64,000 nucleotides of DNA from NCBI GenBank assembly GCA_002749535.1, contig MZZL01000401.1, forward strand, positions 107,639 to 171,638, written 5' to 3'. This document shows, one piece after another, positions 1 through 14,558 of the stretch. Within the stretch, counting starts at the first letter, position 1. Every line of letters begins with the position of its first letter. Position numbers and translations under genes: made by a program. The notes beneath the pieces were generated by a model that saw only the letters and a list, made by a program, of their open reading frames with translations, was not told where the DNA came from and searched no databases. Origin of the DNA: Apophysomyces variabilis. Taxonomy: Eukaryota > Mucoromycota > Mucoromycetes > Mucorales > Mucoraceae.

Positions 1-1537
<1,537 letters not shown>

Positions 1538-4500
1538 ATGTCAAGCAACTCAAATAACTATCGTGGATTTGGCCCGGGCCGTGGTCGTGGTTTTGGTCGT
1601 GGTTTTGGTACTGGTAGTGGCAGGGGTAACAATCACGGTGCCGGTCGTGGTCGTGGACAAGCTGCTTTGACAGCAAACTGGAGAAACAAGAATAATACTG
1701 CTGGCTCTACCCAACAGGTTCCTAGCGGATCGTCAAAAAAGCATGCTGGCACTGATCTGAAGAGCGTTGAAAACTTCATTCATAAGCTGAAAAGGATTCA
1801 AGAAGGCAAAGATTTCTCTGATATGGTTCGGCGAAACGAAGAGCAATGGAATCTTTGCTGGGAAAGCGTAGATTATTTATCGCCGGTTGCCTTGAAGTAC
1901 CTACTTTCCAATTTGGCACGCATTCCTTTTTCAAATGTATTACCACCTCCAGCGATCTATTCTGTTTCAAAGGCGGCGGATAGGATGTTCAAGGGCTTCA
2001 AAAACCAGCCTTCGCGTGATGATACCCTCGACAATGTCGAGATAGTCATCAATGCTGTTAAGGTTAGTTGATATCGACTCTTGTGGAACAAAGAAAAAAA
2101 CTTTACTTCGTAAAACTAACCAACACCGTATAGAAACTCTTAGAATATTTTTGGAGTCCCCATGAAAAGGATACTGTAAAGGAATGTATACAGTCGATTC
2201 TATGCAGTGCGTTAGACTCTCTCGATATGAGAGTGCCAGATCACCGGAAGGCGCAGAAAAAAATAACTGACGTGCTTGATAGCCTTGATAAACCATGGAC
2301 TGTTAAAACTGGAAAATCAAGGTCAGCTACTGGTTTGGACGGCAACGATTCGAATAGAGACACGGAGAATAGCGTTTCCGAAATATCAAGTAAAGACAAA
2401 CCAAACTGGAAGCAACCAACCGTTGGGTGGCTATGCGATGTGAAGCAATTTCAGCCCCCGCACCTCCCGGTCATGAAAACGCCTGGGGATAACAGAAGCA
2501 ATGGCGTCTATAGCTCTCCTGAAGAGTACTTTGATACTGTTCTTCCACTTTGGGTGGCTATGACATTTTGTGATGGTAGCAACGCTTTAAGTCCTAAATG
2601 TCTTTTCAAAGAACGAGATAAAGTCTGTGGAAACGTCCTGTGGTTAACGCCTGCTGATAAGGTTACATCTGTGCGCTGTCGAACAAATCAATGCCCCAAT
2701 TTCGCATCTCTTATTTGCTCAAATAGCCGTCATAACCAAGGTTTGTGCTTGAGCTGTGCACAAAAAGTGGTTGCGAAGCTTTGCGGGCCGCCAGGGCAAA
2801 ATGCATCTACACACTTGTACGATGCAACAGTGACCCGAGTTGATCACGATGACCACGTCTATATTCATGGATTCGAGTGTCGAAGACCACCTCCAAACCC
2901 CATTCATTGGAGAACTTCTAGCAGGCTGGCAGCGCCGAATCTTGTGGGGCTGGTCAAAGTACCTGGCAGAGGATCGCCCTTGTACCCACAGAATCGCATC
3001 ATATGGGGTGAGCTAAAGCAGGGAGGAAAGGCCGACGAAAGACAAAACGGAAAATTAGTTGTGTCTTTGTTAAATACGCTAGACAACGATAACGAGGGAG
3101 TCCAGTTTGAGAAGAACGACAGTATTGTTATCATAGACTGTCAGACGTTTGTGCCAGAATTTATTCCCGTCCTGAAAGTCTTGGAGAAGCAAAAGGAATC
3201 TTTACTCCCGTTTGACAATGGTGCGCTAATCAATGTCTCAGCGGAGACAAGTACGGAAACATCTCGATTTTTAGCCGATTGCCATGAGGACGCAAGAAAA
3301 ATAGAGACAGACTCTTCCCTTTCCGGAAATGCCGTTCAGGACGTCATGACAGAACTTATAGACAAAAGTAATATGGACCCAATTGTTCAAATCCGTGGTC
3401 ACCACGAAGAGCGCATGGAGCTCCATACAGAGCTTTGCGAGCTTGTCCAAAGTGCTACCTTAGACCCGAATCAATTGGTGAGCTTCTTAGAGGCACTCTA
3501 CTGCCCTGTCCATTTAATCCAAGGTCCTCCTGGAACGGGCAAATCGTATGTCGGCGTGGTAATCACACGCGCTCTTCTCGTCATTCGAAGGCTATGGATC
3601 AAAGTAAACCGTTCGGTTGGACAACCTCCCATTCTCGTATTGTCGTACAAGAATCATGCCATTGATGAATTTTTGTGTGATTTGATTAAGGCCAATAACA
3701 AGAACTACCGTTCGCTTTCGCTGGTCAGAATAGGAGGAAACTGCAATGATCCAATGCTGCAACGGTACTCTGAGCAACATCTTTATTCCAGTCAGACTTT
3801 TGTGCGACAAGCTCGCTCCAAATTAATCGAAGTTACTGACAGTCTTCGACGGATACATTTAGTCCGAAAATCGGCCACGCAACTGATTGGTTTCAAAGTG
3901 GACATGGAAAATCAAGAAAATGACGAAAAGGAAATCAAAAAGGCGTCGTACAGTGCGGCTACGCTATTGGGAAACGCCATAGCCTACTTGGAGGTTATAC
4001 TGCCGAGAATGACGGATTCCGTTCGCCAACAGCTCCTTGAAGCAACCTTTAATAACCCAGACCAAGACCTTTTTTCTTCCACTGATGATATCGATCCCAT
4101 CCTGACCGAGATCTCATCTCAAGAAAACGATATCACTCTCGAAGGTTACCAAATGGTCGGGAACCTTTACGAAGGAATCAGCCATCATGATCCTGCTATA
4201 CAACCGGTGGAGATAATATGGAGATGGATTACTGGATTTGTTCCCCAACCACGGTGTGCATTTATTGCTCTGGATGTCGACACAAACCAATGCGTGTCTA
4301 TTGCTACGGAAGGATCGCTTTTATGCTCTATGCATCGCTGTAATTTCAGCCAGCTTGTCGATAGCAAGCAGGAGAGATGCTCGGAAGCTATAGTTCCAGG
4401 GAAAAGGTGTTGTAGATCTCATATCTGCAGTATCCCTGGTTGCTTAAAAGCAGGACTTCCTCGTCCACAGATCTATTGTGATATTCATGCCTGCAGAATA

Positions 4501-7500
4501 TGTTTGGAGAGAGGTGCTATTGCTCGTCTCGCTGGTGATGCTCCTCCACGAAATGCGTGCGATCAACATAGGCTTTGTTGCGCCTTTGACCATTCAAGCA
4601 AAAAGTTTTGCTGTAGAGAAGTCTCTAGCGCAGCTGATATCTACTGCCAGATTCATAGGATAAAGATCTGCGAAGCAATTACAAGAAAGGGAAATCCATG
4701 CAAAGCAATTGCAATTTCGCTCAGCTTCCCCTTTTGCAAAGATCATGCGGAAGCATTTCGCTTATCAGGAAATCCGTTCTTACAGGTGGAGCAGCCGTGT
4801 GATCCCAATAATCTTCAGTCCATTGACAATAACAACGGGAGCAACGGAAAGGTGTCCTGCCAAGGAATAAAAAAGAAGGGAAAGCCGTGCAAATCGACCA
4901 CACTTTTACCTGGTATCCCTTACTGTCGAGACCATGCTTCGCAGTCATCTTCATCTAAAGGAGTGAAAGAAAATGCGCGTTTAGACGCTCTCTTCGAGCA
5001 GCATCAAGAAAACTGGCCAGCCATTGATGCGTAAGTTGATATCACAAGCATAAATGGATCTGACTAAAACGTGAATCCGCTCGATAGGCTTGATATTAAA
5101 GATAATGAGCAGGCTGATATCACTGAAGATACAGCCCTGGTAGCTGCAGAAAAGACCGATGAGACAGAATTAAACGATAATTATGTGAATGACCTTATAG
5201 ATCTTTCTGAAGAAACTTATTATGACGTACCCGAAGAAAAGTCTATCTATGACAACGCCGATGAAATGGAAGAACCAGAATCATTGCAACATTTGCGTGA
5301 AGTATTTATGGTCAATAATGAAGAAAATGATGAGGAGATTATGCAGATAGAGCAGTCATTAAATACTATGATGGATGAAGAAAAAAATCAAGAACCGTCA
5401 ACGGCGACGACGGCCGTATCATCATGGGTGCATCCGACCAAATGGACCTGGGATATTGCTCCAGCTGACCGTTGGCAGCTTGGGCAAGCGTTATTAGACG
5501 TGCTCGATATTATCTTTACGAAGATAGCAAAAATAGTTGAGCTAAAGGCAACTGCAGCAAAGAAGGATTATCACGATGCCAAAGTCAAGGCAAACGCCAG
5601 TCTGTATGAAGGAAAGGCAGTTATTGGTGGTACTATCGTTGGTTGTGTCTCTCGTCTGGAAGCCATTATGGCCACACGACCGTTTGCTATTGTCGTGGAG
5701 GAAGCGTCAGAGGTGCTTGAACCGTTATTGTTTGCATGCTTGGGTTCTAGTGCGTGCAAGTTGGAACTTGTTGGCGACCATTTGCAGTTGAAGCCTTCTA
5801 TGATGTCCAAATTTGACTTCGAGAGGATCAACCGCGTGAATATATCGTTATTTGAGCGACTGATCTGTGCCTCAGGTGCCCACGAAGTGCCATCAACGGT
5901 ACTCTCCATTCAAAGACGAATGAGAACAGGAATCTGTGATTTGACGAGATCCTACTATCGCGAGATTGTTACCATTAAGGATCATGAACTTTGTAACACG
6001 CGTTTGATCGGTAAAGACTGCGTTTCTCCGCCGACAAAATTGTTATCGAGCGCGACCGGTGGAATGAAAGTTCCTGGAATTCTACCACAGATATTCTTTT
6101 GGACGCATACCGGCGTGCAGACTCGAGCAAGTGTGGGACTTTCGAAAGTGAATTCATTGGAAGCTGAAATGGTCTGCAAACTTGCAAATTATCTTGTGAA
6201 AGACTGTGGAGTTCCCAAAAAGTCCATCGCCGTCCTGACGCCTTACAAAGGACAGCTCATGTTAATTCGCAAAATGCTGAAGACTGGCGCAGATCCGCTT
6301 CTGCAGGATTGGCCGAAAACAAATAATAATGATTCTGTGACCATTTCAACTGTGGATCGCTTCCAAGGAGATGAGGCCGATATCGTTATCGCTTCGCTTG
6401 TTACAGATTCTCGTTCGAATACGCCGTTTGTCCGGTTAGTCAATCGTATGATTGTCCTGCTAAGCCGTCCTAGGATTGGCCTGTATATCATTGGGAACTT
6501 TGGATATTTTGAACAACGAAAGGTAGAGCACTGGGATAATACCTTTGATATATTGCGAAGGCCAGAAACGCAAATCAACGATGATACGGAGGATGTCCAA
6601 TCTGATTGTACGCGTGAGGAGGCTGTTGTCAGTCGAATTGGGCCACAAATACCGCTATGTTGCCCGCAGCACCGAAACATAAAACATGTGGTATCAAATC
6701 CGGATCAGCTACAGTTAGGGTTTTGCCCAGAACTTTGCACTCATGTTCTTCGATGCTCGCATTTATGTAACTTAAAATGCCATTGGAAAGACTTGCATCA
6801 ACACAATACGAACTGTAAGGAGGAAGTGGATTCTCCTTGCGTAAGACATCCGCAAAAAATCACATGTGAAGACGTGAAGTCAAACGTCGGATATCGAGCT
6901 AACTTGAGCATTGACGAAATGTTACCTCATTATCGCTGTGATACGCAAGTGACAGTGGAACTTCCATGTATGCACCATACCTCTTTTACTTGTGCTGACG
7001 AACGCGACTATGTCAGTGGGATTAAACCATGGCCAAAATGTCAGCAAGAGGCGCATGCCCTTTATATGCGCGCTGATTGCAAACACCTAGTCAAATGCAA
7101 GTGTTTCGAGTATCAAATGTATTCGCAGGATAGCTCGTTGCTTGGAAGGTGCAATGAAAAAGTGGAGTACGACCCACCTTGTGGCCATTCCAAGACAGTG
7201 AATTGCTATATGAAACAGACCTACGATAGCAACAGCAACAATTATGTATGCCCACAGCAGGTTACTGTCAATTTACCTCGATGCAGTCATGCCTGCACTG
7301 TGCCATGCAAAGTGGCAATTGAGCTGCAATCATGGACAGGAACTCGTTGTTCACCGGTTGGCATTGTCACAGAAGGACAGAGCATTGGACCAAAAGATTA
7401 TACGTGCTCTGAGCTGGTAACGTTTATTCGTAAATGCGGTCATCGAGTACAGCTTCCATGCGAAAAGGCATGTAACTATGCATCAACTAAAAGCATTTGT

Positions 7501-10500
7501 ACCGAGAAAGAAGCAATTATTCATCCGGATTGCGGTCATGAATGCAAGGTCAATTGCCAACAGAAACAACAGCTTGGCACCTACACAGTTCCAGCACAAT
7601 TAACCGAACTTAAGGAAGGTCAAAGAGTGTCGAGTCGCGCAAATCATATACAGTGTGATGCTCTAGTGCAGTTGCACCGCAAATGCGGCCACACAGCTAC
7701 CGTACCATGTAGCAAAGCACGAGGAATTGGAACCATGGGACAAGAGCAATGTGATGAGTATGTAGAAACATCAAGTCCTCTATGTGGTCACCAAAAGAAA
7801 ATCCATTGTCATGTACTACAGAGCAGGCAGTGGTATCCTTGGGGTTCAAACACAAGTGTCAGCAGCATTATCAAAGATGGAATCTTGAACGACAACATTG
7901 ATCCTCCTGAAAAGACACCAAGAGAACTTGAAAAGTACTTTGATGGTTGCAAACAAAACATCTACATACAAAGAATCTCTACTTGCGGTCACCGATTGAA
8001 GATTTCTTGTGTGGAGGCCATGAATTACCTGCGAAACAAAAAGCAATTGCCAGATTGTATGGAAGAGATAAGGCTGGCTTTGCCTTGCGGCCATTACCGT
8101 AATGCCAGATGTCATGAAGAAAAAGAATTCCAAGTCAATCCAGCCAAATTCTCCTGCGAAACAATGATAGAAGTGAAGTGTTGGAATCATGATATCTGCT
8201 CTCAGACAGTTGCCATTCTATGTAGCTCTACAAGTGTCTATCGGTGCCAGACAAAATCCCTCTGGAACTGTAAAAAGGGCCATTCCTTCGAGATTGCGCA
8301 GTGCTATGATGGTATCCCCAATGAATGCCCAACTTGCTCTCAGGAAGAGTTGGATCGAGAAATCACGCGAACGAATTCACATTTGGCTGAAGAAGAGGAT
8401 ATATCTACGGACCTGACGTTGCGGTCTATACCATCCGTTTTTACAAATATTCCACAGTTGATAAGTGGTGAATTGGAACCTAAAGCGGCGAAGATTGACG
8501 ACTTTTGTCGGGCAAAGGCATCTCTACTGGAAAAGTACAAATCGCGGATCGAGACTCTACCTATATGGAAACGACCAGTGTTTTGCCCAAGGTATACTTT
8601 TGGCTTTGTGGCTTCGAACAACCCCGGCCTTACTGACACATTTGATCTCGGACGACTTGCGAATTCCGCAACGTTGAATGGCATCGAGATCAAGATATGG
8701 TCTGCAAAAAATTTGAAGGAGCTATCGGCAAGTCTGATGGGTAAATCGGTGACGCTTTTATGCGGGTTCGGATACACATGCCACGTTCTAGTAAATCCTG
8801 GCCAACTGACTGCTCGAGGCAAAGGGAAGAAGAGTTCAAAAACACAGAAGTTGTTGACGAAATATCACCAGGAAGGCTATGACAGTGTTTTCTTTTCAAG
8901 AGATAAGGGGGATTCGCTGATATTTTGGCAGCCATATGCTCTCTTCCTTACTCACAAAGTGACCTTGACTAAGGAGGTGTTAGACAACATTTGTAGTCAA
9001 GTCGAACGTGACGAAGCCTCTCAGGAAATGGAAGATATGGCACAGTCATTGGCTCCAAAGAAAATCAATCGTGTACAGGCTCAACCCGATCAAAAGAGAG
9101 ACCAACAGACCTCTGCAGTTCGAAACCAGCTGCGTCAGCGTCTGAAATTAGCGATGGCAAGCCTGCAAGGAACTCGCATTGAAACGATAATCTTACCACT
9201 GCAATGGGATACAGAAACGCTAATAAGATCGGGAACCGCATCATTAGCAATCGAGCAAAATCTAAGACAGAAATTGTTGTTTGTGCCTACTACTGACAAC
9301 AAGAAACTAGACTCGGCATTTGGAGGAGCTAAATATCTGAGATCCTTGTCGAAATCGGAGCCCTTCATAGATTTGGAACTGTTTACGTCTCTCGAGCTGC
9401 TAAAACTAAACGATCCGGGTTCAGCTGAAGATTATTTCGAGTCGTATATTCGCCAGTCGCAAACAGCAGGATCCGAAGCGCACCCGCTTGTACTACTTGC
9501 TCATGCAAGGTTACTAAAAGTACTAAATGACGGCACCAACACGTTGAACGAACAAAAAGCTTGTCTTAACGCGTTTGTGGATATGTATCCCGGGGCAGAA
9601 GAGAAATGGCTGACAGATGATGAAAAAGCAATGATTAATAGATCTACTGGAGAGTCAGCACATGAACAAACCAGTGTTGGAGCAGACGCTGACAGCCCAA
9701 CGAAACGATGGAATGAATTGAAGCAAAAGCACGGCTGCGCTTCCAAAGCTATGGAAGATTTACTACAGCTTATAGGGCTAAAGAAGGTCAAAGTTTTTGC
9801 TGTTGAAATGTTCAAAACTGCTCTAAAGTTGAAACACAATCCCGAAGCAAGAAAGGCAAACTTGTTCAGTTTCAATTATTGTTATATGGGAAATCCTGGC
9901 ACGGGAAAGACGACAGTGGCTCGGCTGTTTGCAGAAATTCTTTGCGATGCTGGAATAAGGGAGAACCGAAAGCTGTTCGAATGCAGCGCACAAAAGCTCA
10001 AAGACGATGGGGCGGCTGAGTTCCGAAAACTAGCTGATCAAGCGAAAAACGGTGTCATATTCATTGATGAAGCTTATGACCTGGATCCAAAGAATGATAA
10101 CAAAGGGAAACCTATTGTTTCTGAGCTATTGACACTTTCAGAGAACAAACGAGATGAGTTATCGATCATATTGGCTGGCTACGAAGATGACATATCCACA
10201 AAACTCTTCTCTTATAACGATGGTCTACAAAGCCGATTCCACTCAGTTACATTCGATGACTTTGATGAAAAGGAGCTCCGACTGGTTTGGCAAGGCATGG
10301 TTGAAAAAACCAAGCTTGACAGTAATAGCAAGATCGACAACATCGTAGCGAAGCGCTTGTCGAAAGCAGCCAATAGAAAAGGATTTGGAAATGCACGAGA
10401 TGCCAGGAAGATGTTGGAGAGAGCCATAATCCGTGCGTTTCAACGAGAAGCGGACTATGTCGATGAAAGGTTGCAACTCATAGTGGAAGATGTCATCGGA

Positions 10501-12600
10501 GAAAATCCTTTAAAAAATCCGAAGATAAAGGAAATATTACGAGAGATTGATGGCAAGACGGGCTGGAAATCTATAAAAAAAACTGTTCGAGACCTGATCG
10601 AACTCTGTGCGAAAAATTACGAACGTGAACTTAATGGACACGCTCCTCTGCCAGTACATCTGAATCGACTACTTTTGGGAAATCCTGGTACCGGTAAAAC
10701 AACTTGTGCTGCACTCTTTGGAAAGCTATTGAAACAACTGAACTACCTGTCGAATGGAGACGTTGTTATGAAGAGTGCAAGCGACTTTATTGCAGGATAT
10801 GTCGGACAGTCGCAAACCAAAGCCGCTGAGATCACAAAGCTAGCTCGTGGAAAGGTGCTAGTTATCGATGAAGCATATAACCTTGATGATAATATGTACG
10901 GCAAGCAAGTTTTGGATGTTCTTGTCGAAAAGGTCCAAAATTCGGAGACCGACGACATGGTAGTTCTCTTACTGGGCTATGAGGAACCTATGCTTAAAAT
11001 GCTACGCAACCAAAATCCTGGCTTGGCACGTCGATTTCCTAGAGAATACGCATTTGTCTTTGAAGATTACAACGAAATGGAATTGCTCGAAATATTTAAC
11101 AATGGCTGTAAGAGGAAGAATGTGGTCGCATCGCACATGGTTGCTGAAAGAGCAATGAGGGCCTTGTCTCTGCAAAAATCTTTCGCGAACTTTGGTAACG
11201 CTGGAGCTGTGAACACGTTGTTAGATGCGGCCATTGCCAAAGCCAGTACAAGACCACATCCTGGAGGAGTGTTTCATTTACTGCCGGAGGACATCGAGTT
11301 GAAAGAAGATAGCCAAGAGGATCCATTTGCTCCCTTGAAATCACTGTATCGTGTGGATAATATCAGGAACGAGTTACAACGTCTATACGACAGATTCAAG
11401 GTAGCAGAATCACAGGGTGATCCTCTGCCTGAAATTGGACACTTTGTGTTCCGAGGATCGCCAGGGACCGGAAAGACGACGGTAGCGAGAGTGATGGCCA
11501 AAATTCTCGCGCAATTCGGCATACTTGCAAGTGACAATCTCGTACAAACATCTGGACTGGAGCTCACTGGAGAGTACGTCGGACAAACAAAGAAGAGGGT
11601 TGAAGAATACCTCGATCGGGCTAAAGGAAGTCTGCTGTTTATTGACGAAGCATATGAGTTGGGTGTAGGCCACTTTGGCCAAGAAGCCATGACAGCGCTC
11701 GTGGCGGCTATGACAGACCCAAAATACAAAGGTCTTGTGATTATTATCGCTGGATATGAGAAAGATATCGATCAGATGCTCGATCGCAATGTTGGTCTGA
11801 AAAGTCGGTTTACTCGCTTCATCGATTTCTTGGACTGGGAGACGTCGGACTGCTTGAAGTTTTTGGAGGGTTTTATTAAAAAGGAAGGTTACAATATTGA
11901 AGAGGTCGCTTTTAAACAACTAGAATCTGGCTTTAACTCAGTACGTTCTTTACCTGGATGGGGAAACGCTCGTGACGTTATGAAGATTTGGGAAATGATT
12001 TTGGAAGCGCGTGCAGATCGTTTGATCGGTTCTGACGATGTCAAGAGAAAAATAGTTCTCTCTGATGTTCAACAAGCCATTGAGAAAATGCTATATGCAA
12101 GAAAAACCACGCCTGGCCCCAAAGAACCCGATCGTCGAATTTTTCCGTATCCCACGCAGCTGCCATTTGTAGATAATGTCCAACAACAAAGACCTGCACA
12201 GCAGGAACAGCAGCAGCAGATGGAACAAACGCATTGGTCCGAAGAGCAAGATAAGGCGTTGAAACCGGAATCACAAGAAGAATCCGATGAAAATGCTAGT
12301 GACGATGATGACGATGATGATGATGAAGACGTTCAAAGAGACGCTGGCGTTCCGGACGAGCAGTGGGAAGAGCTTAAGCAGGCGAAGTTAAAGCAGAAAC
12401 GAGACAGTAAGAAGAAGAAGGATGAAGAGAGACAAAAGGAAATACGTCGACGCCAAGAAACAATGGAAAACATCCGAAGGATCTGCCCGTGCCCTATGGG
12501 CTATCAATGGTTCAAAGTGGGCGGTGGTTGGCGATGCGCAGGTGGAGCCCATTATGTAAGCGATGAACAACTGCAACGCATGTATACTCGTTCAGATTAA
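1538..12600 (+). CDS. Giant ZNFX1-type SF1 helicase fused to three CbbX/SpoVK-like AAA+ domains
   Basis: Three exons, 1538-2062, 2134-5030 and 5088-12600, join in frame to 3,644 residues. The N-terminus is Arg/Gly-rich (residues 8-45), as in RNA-binding tails. Helicase motif I GPPGTGKS is near residue 640. Motif II (VVEEASE) is only near 1342, motif V (DRFQGDEADI) near 1563 and motif VI (LLSRPRIG) near 1597, so about 700 residues are inserted between motifs I and II; part of this is a Cys/His array (about 880-1117). Residues 1660-2220 carry repeated CGH...C zinc-binding units like NFX1-type fingers. Three AAA+ modules follow, with Walker A GNPGTGKTT (about 2742), GNPGTGKTT (3005) and GSPGTGKTT (3264), each with a FIDEAY-type Walker B. 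An acidic/basic coiled stretch and a Cys-containing tail end the protein. ZNFX1 relatives act in RNA surveillance and small-RNA inheritance; CbbX/SpoVK-like AAA+ proteins remodel other proteins. The exact role here is unknown. Confidence 0.85.
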
Positions 12601-12748
12601 GTTTCTATTGAGAAGAACGTTCGTATTATAAAGAGAACTGTTTATCGATCAGTGCAAAATACTTTGAAAAAGACGTAAATGGTCATGCAAACAGCTGTAT
12701 TTCTATGGTGTAATCTAATGGGGATTAGGGTTCTATAAGTTTATAATT

Positions 12749-13463
12749 CTATTTCGTTAGTGTAGCAGGTTTTCTGTAGACCTTCTCGCATTGATCGACA
12801 AATGCCTTCATCATCAAATCTGCTACTTTGTGGAAAAAGGCATTACCTGCCTGTGCGTGCAGGGGTGATGCGAACTCAAACTTGATATCAAACTCCACCA
12901 GACATGAAGATGCATACCGAGGTTGAGCAACTTGCTTGGACATAGGCACGTTAGGGGAGATTGTCCAGGTAGTCACCATTTGCTTAAATATGGATGCATC
13001 GGCCGCAACAGCCTATAGATAGGTGAAAATGAAAATAAGTTGATTGCTTGCAACGACCCTAATCACTGGTACCTTGACAACGCGTGGCTCTTCCAAAGTG
13101 ACATCAGACATATACTTCTCTTGAAACATACCAAATCCTACTTCCAACTCTGCTTTCTGCACGGTCACGGAATCGCTAACCTTTTTGGAAGTATACACCT
13201 GCGAACGCGTACAGAATGGAAGGAACTTATAATAATTGTCTACGTTCGATATGATAGCGTATGCTTCTTGTTGTGAACAGCTATGAAGTGGTATCGATTG
13301 GGTACTTGTCTAATAATACGGTCTCCACCTACTTCAGTACTTTGCGTTCCTTATGGGTTTTCTGACTCAACCCTTGAATAGAGAAGAAGGATCGTTTCAC
13401 CAGTAGAACAGAAGGATGTTGTGGGCATCGAGGCAATGCTGTTAAGATTCGTAATGATGCCAT
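12749..13463 (-). CDS. COQ10: Coenzyme Q-binding protein COQ10 (mitochondrial START-like)
   Basis: Exons 13463-13333, 13280-13073 and 13012-12749 give 200 residues. The introns have donors GTAGGT and GTACCA and TAG acceptors, and their phases match. The first about 35 residues are Arg/Ser/Leu-rich without acids, as in a mitochondrial presequence. The rest matches the COQ10/polyketide-cyclase fold: NVDNYYKFLPFC, then VGFGMFQEKYMSDVTLEEP, TTWTISPN, and the C-terminal VEFDIKFEFASPLHAQAGN followed by FFHKVADLMMKAF. Family knowledge: COQ10 binds ubiquinone in the inner membrane and supports respiration. It converges on the helicase-AAA+ gene with 148 nt between stops. Exon 1 lies inside an open frame of another phase on the same strand (separate entry); because the family homology starts at the end of exon 1, the COQ10 reading is the safer one. 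Confidence 0.88.
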
Positions 13464-13736
13464 TGTGGGTCCTTGTGAAGTAGCAGTCAAGAGGGGGATA
13501 CATTGAAGTATTTTTGGGAAGGGACACAATTTTTTTCAGTGATACGTCAACCAATTTCGGACATTGACCTGATCCAGCTTCACAATAAGAAAAAAAGGTA
13601 AAGAGTATTAACTGATACTTATCGTGCTTCCAGAGGTCGCTCTAGCATCCATAAGTTGGATGCCACCGTAAGCCATTGCTGCTTGCACCGTGAAGCCTTG
13701 ACCCTGAATTGCAATCCCCTCATGGAGGCCTGACAT
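13351..13736 (-). CDS. Possible 114-residue protein overlapping COQ10 exon 1 in another frame
   Basis: An ATG at 13736 opens a frame starting MSGLHEGIAIQGQGFTVQAA. A donor GTATCA after 13619 and an acceptor GTGAAG before 13577 join it in phase to a second open segment (13577-13351) that includes KLVDVSLKKIVSLPKNTSMY and ends YSRVESENP. Total 345 nt, 114 residues. No domain is recognised. The second exon overlaps COQ10 exon 1 (13463-13333) on the same strand in a different frame, so either the mRNA carries two reading frames, this is an upstream ORF exon pair in the COQ10 5' leader, or the match is chance. The amino-acid pattern looks protein-like, which is why it is listed, but the evidence is only phase and composition. 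Confidence 0.35.
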
Positions 13737-14558
13737 AACTTATAACTCCGATAATTTTTCGTATCTATGAACCTGGAGCAACTACGTTCATACTGCAAGT
13801 CTATGTAAGGGTCGTGGCGGCAGTGTCGTATTATGTTATTCTATGTACGAGGCTGGTTCACATTGGCTGAAACAGAAAACTACTTTTCTACTAGGGTTCT
13901 GTTCAGCTGTTCCCTGTTGAAGATATGCTGTCTCCCCTTCATAAAGCATCAGTACGTTTTCACTGCAGAGTTTGTTCGGATGAACTGGGATTACGACTAC
14001 AAGTGTATCGACTGCCTATAATAGCACCCGTATTGTCTGTAGGCATCTCGTTGAATACTGTCATGCTGAAAAGCAATATCCATTGTTGATTATATCACGC
14101 ATAGTCAACACATGAAATAAGCGTTTAGACTTGTACTTAGAAGATTTCCTCTTGTCCACACCAAATCGAATACATGTTGGAACCATCTGGTCATGGGACA
14201 ATTGCATGCCATGATGACTTCGAGGTGGATAAAACGAATTATCACCACTGTAATGCAACATGGAAATGAAAGCGTCTAATGACTATGAGTTGCTTAAGAA
14301 CTGGCAAAGGATGCTGACTCTCCAGAACAAAGTTCATGGCTGGCTTTATTGTGCTGTTTAAACGATACGATAGTCTGCATCAAGATAAACAATAAGGAGA
14401 AAGAGCAAATGTCCTTTGTGACACAGGAAAGTGTGGAGACTGTTTTCAGACTTTTTGGAGGGCAAATGCCGCAGACACTGGGGCGTTTCCTTTTTTTCTC
14501 TCTCTCTCTCTCTTTCTCTTTTCCCTCATCTTCTCGCATCACTTTCTAAGTCTGAGAC
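13737..14558. other. Intergenic spacer with CT tract ahead of the arrestin gene
   Basis: Divergent region between the COQ10 side (minus) and the arrestin gene (plus). Short ORFs on both strands have no family features. A pyrimidine tract of T8 followed by (CT)n at about 14489-14525 lies 30-70 nt before the arrestin ATG. Such CT-rich tracts are common near fungal transcription starts. Confidence 0.45.
14489..14525 (+). repeat. T/CT pyrimidine tract before the arrestin gene
   Basis: T8 followed by (CT)n and short TTTC/TTTTCCC runs, ending about 33 nt before the ATG at 14559. It may mark the transcription start region. Confidence 0.55.
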
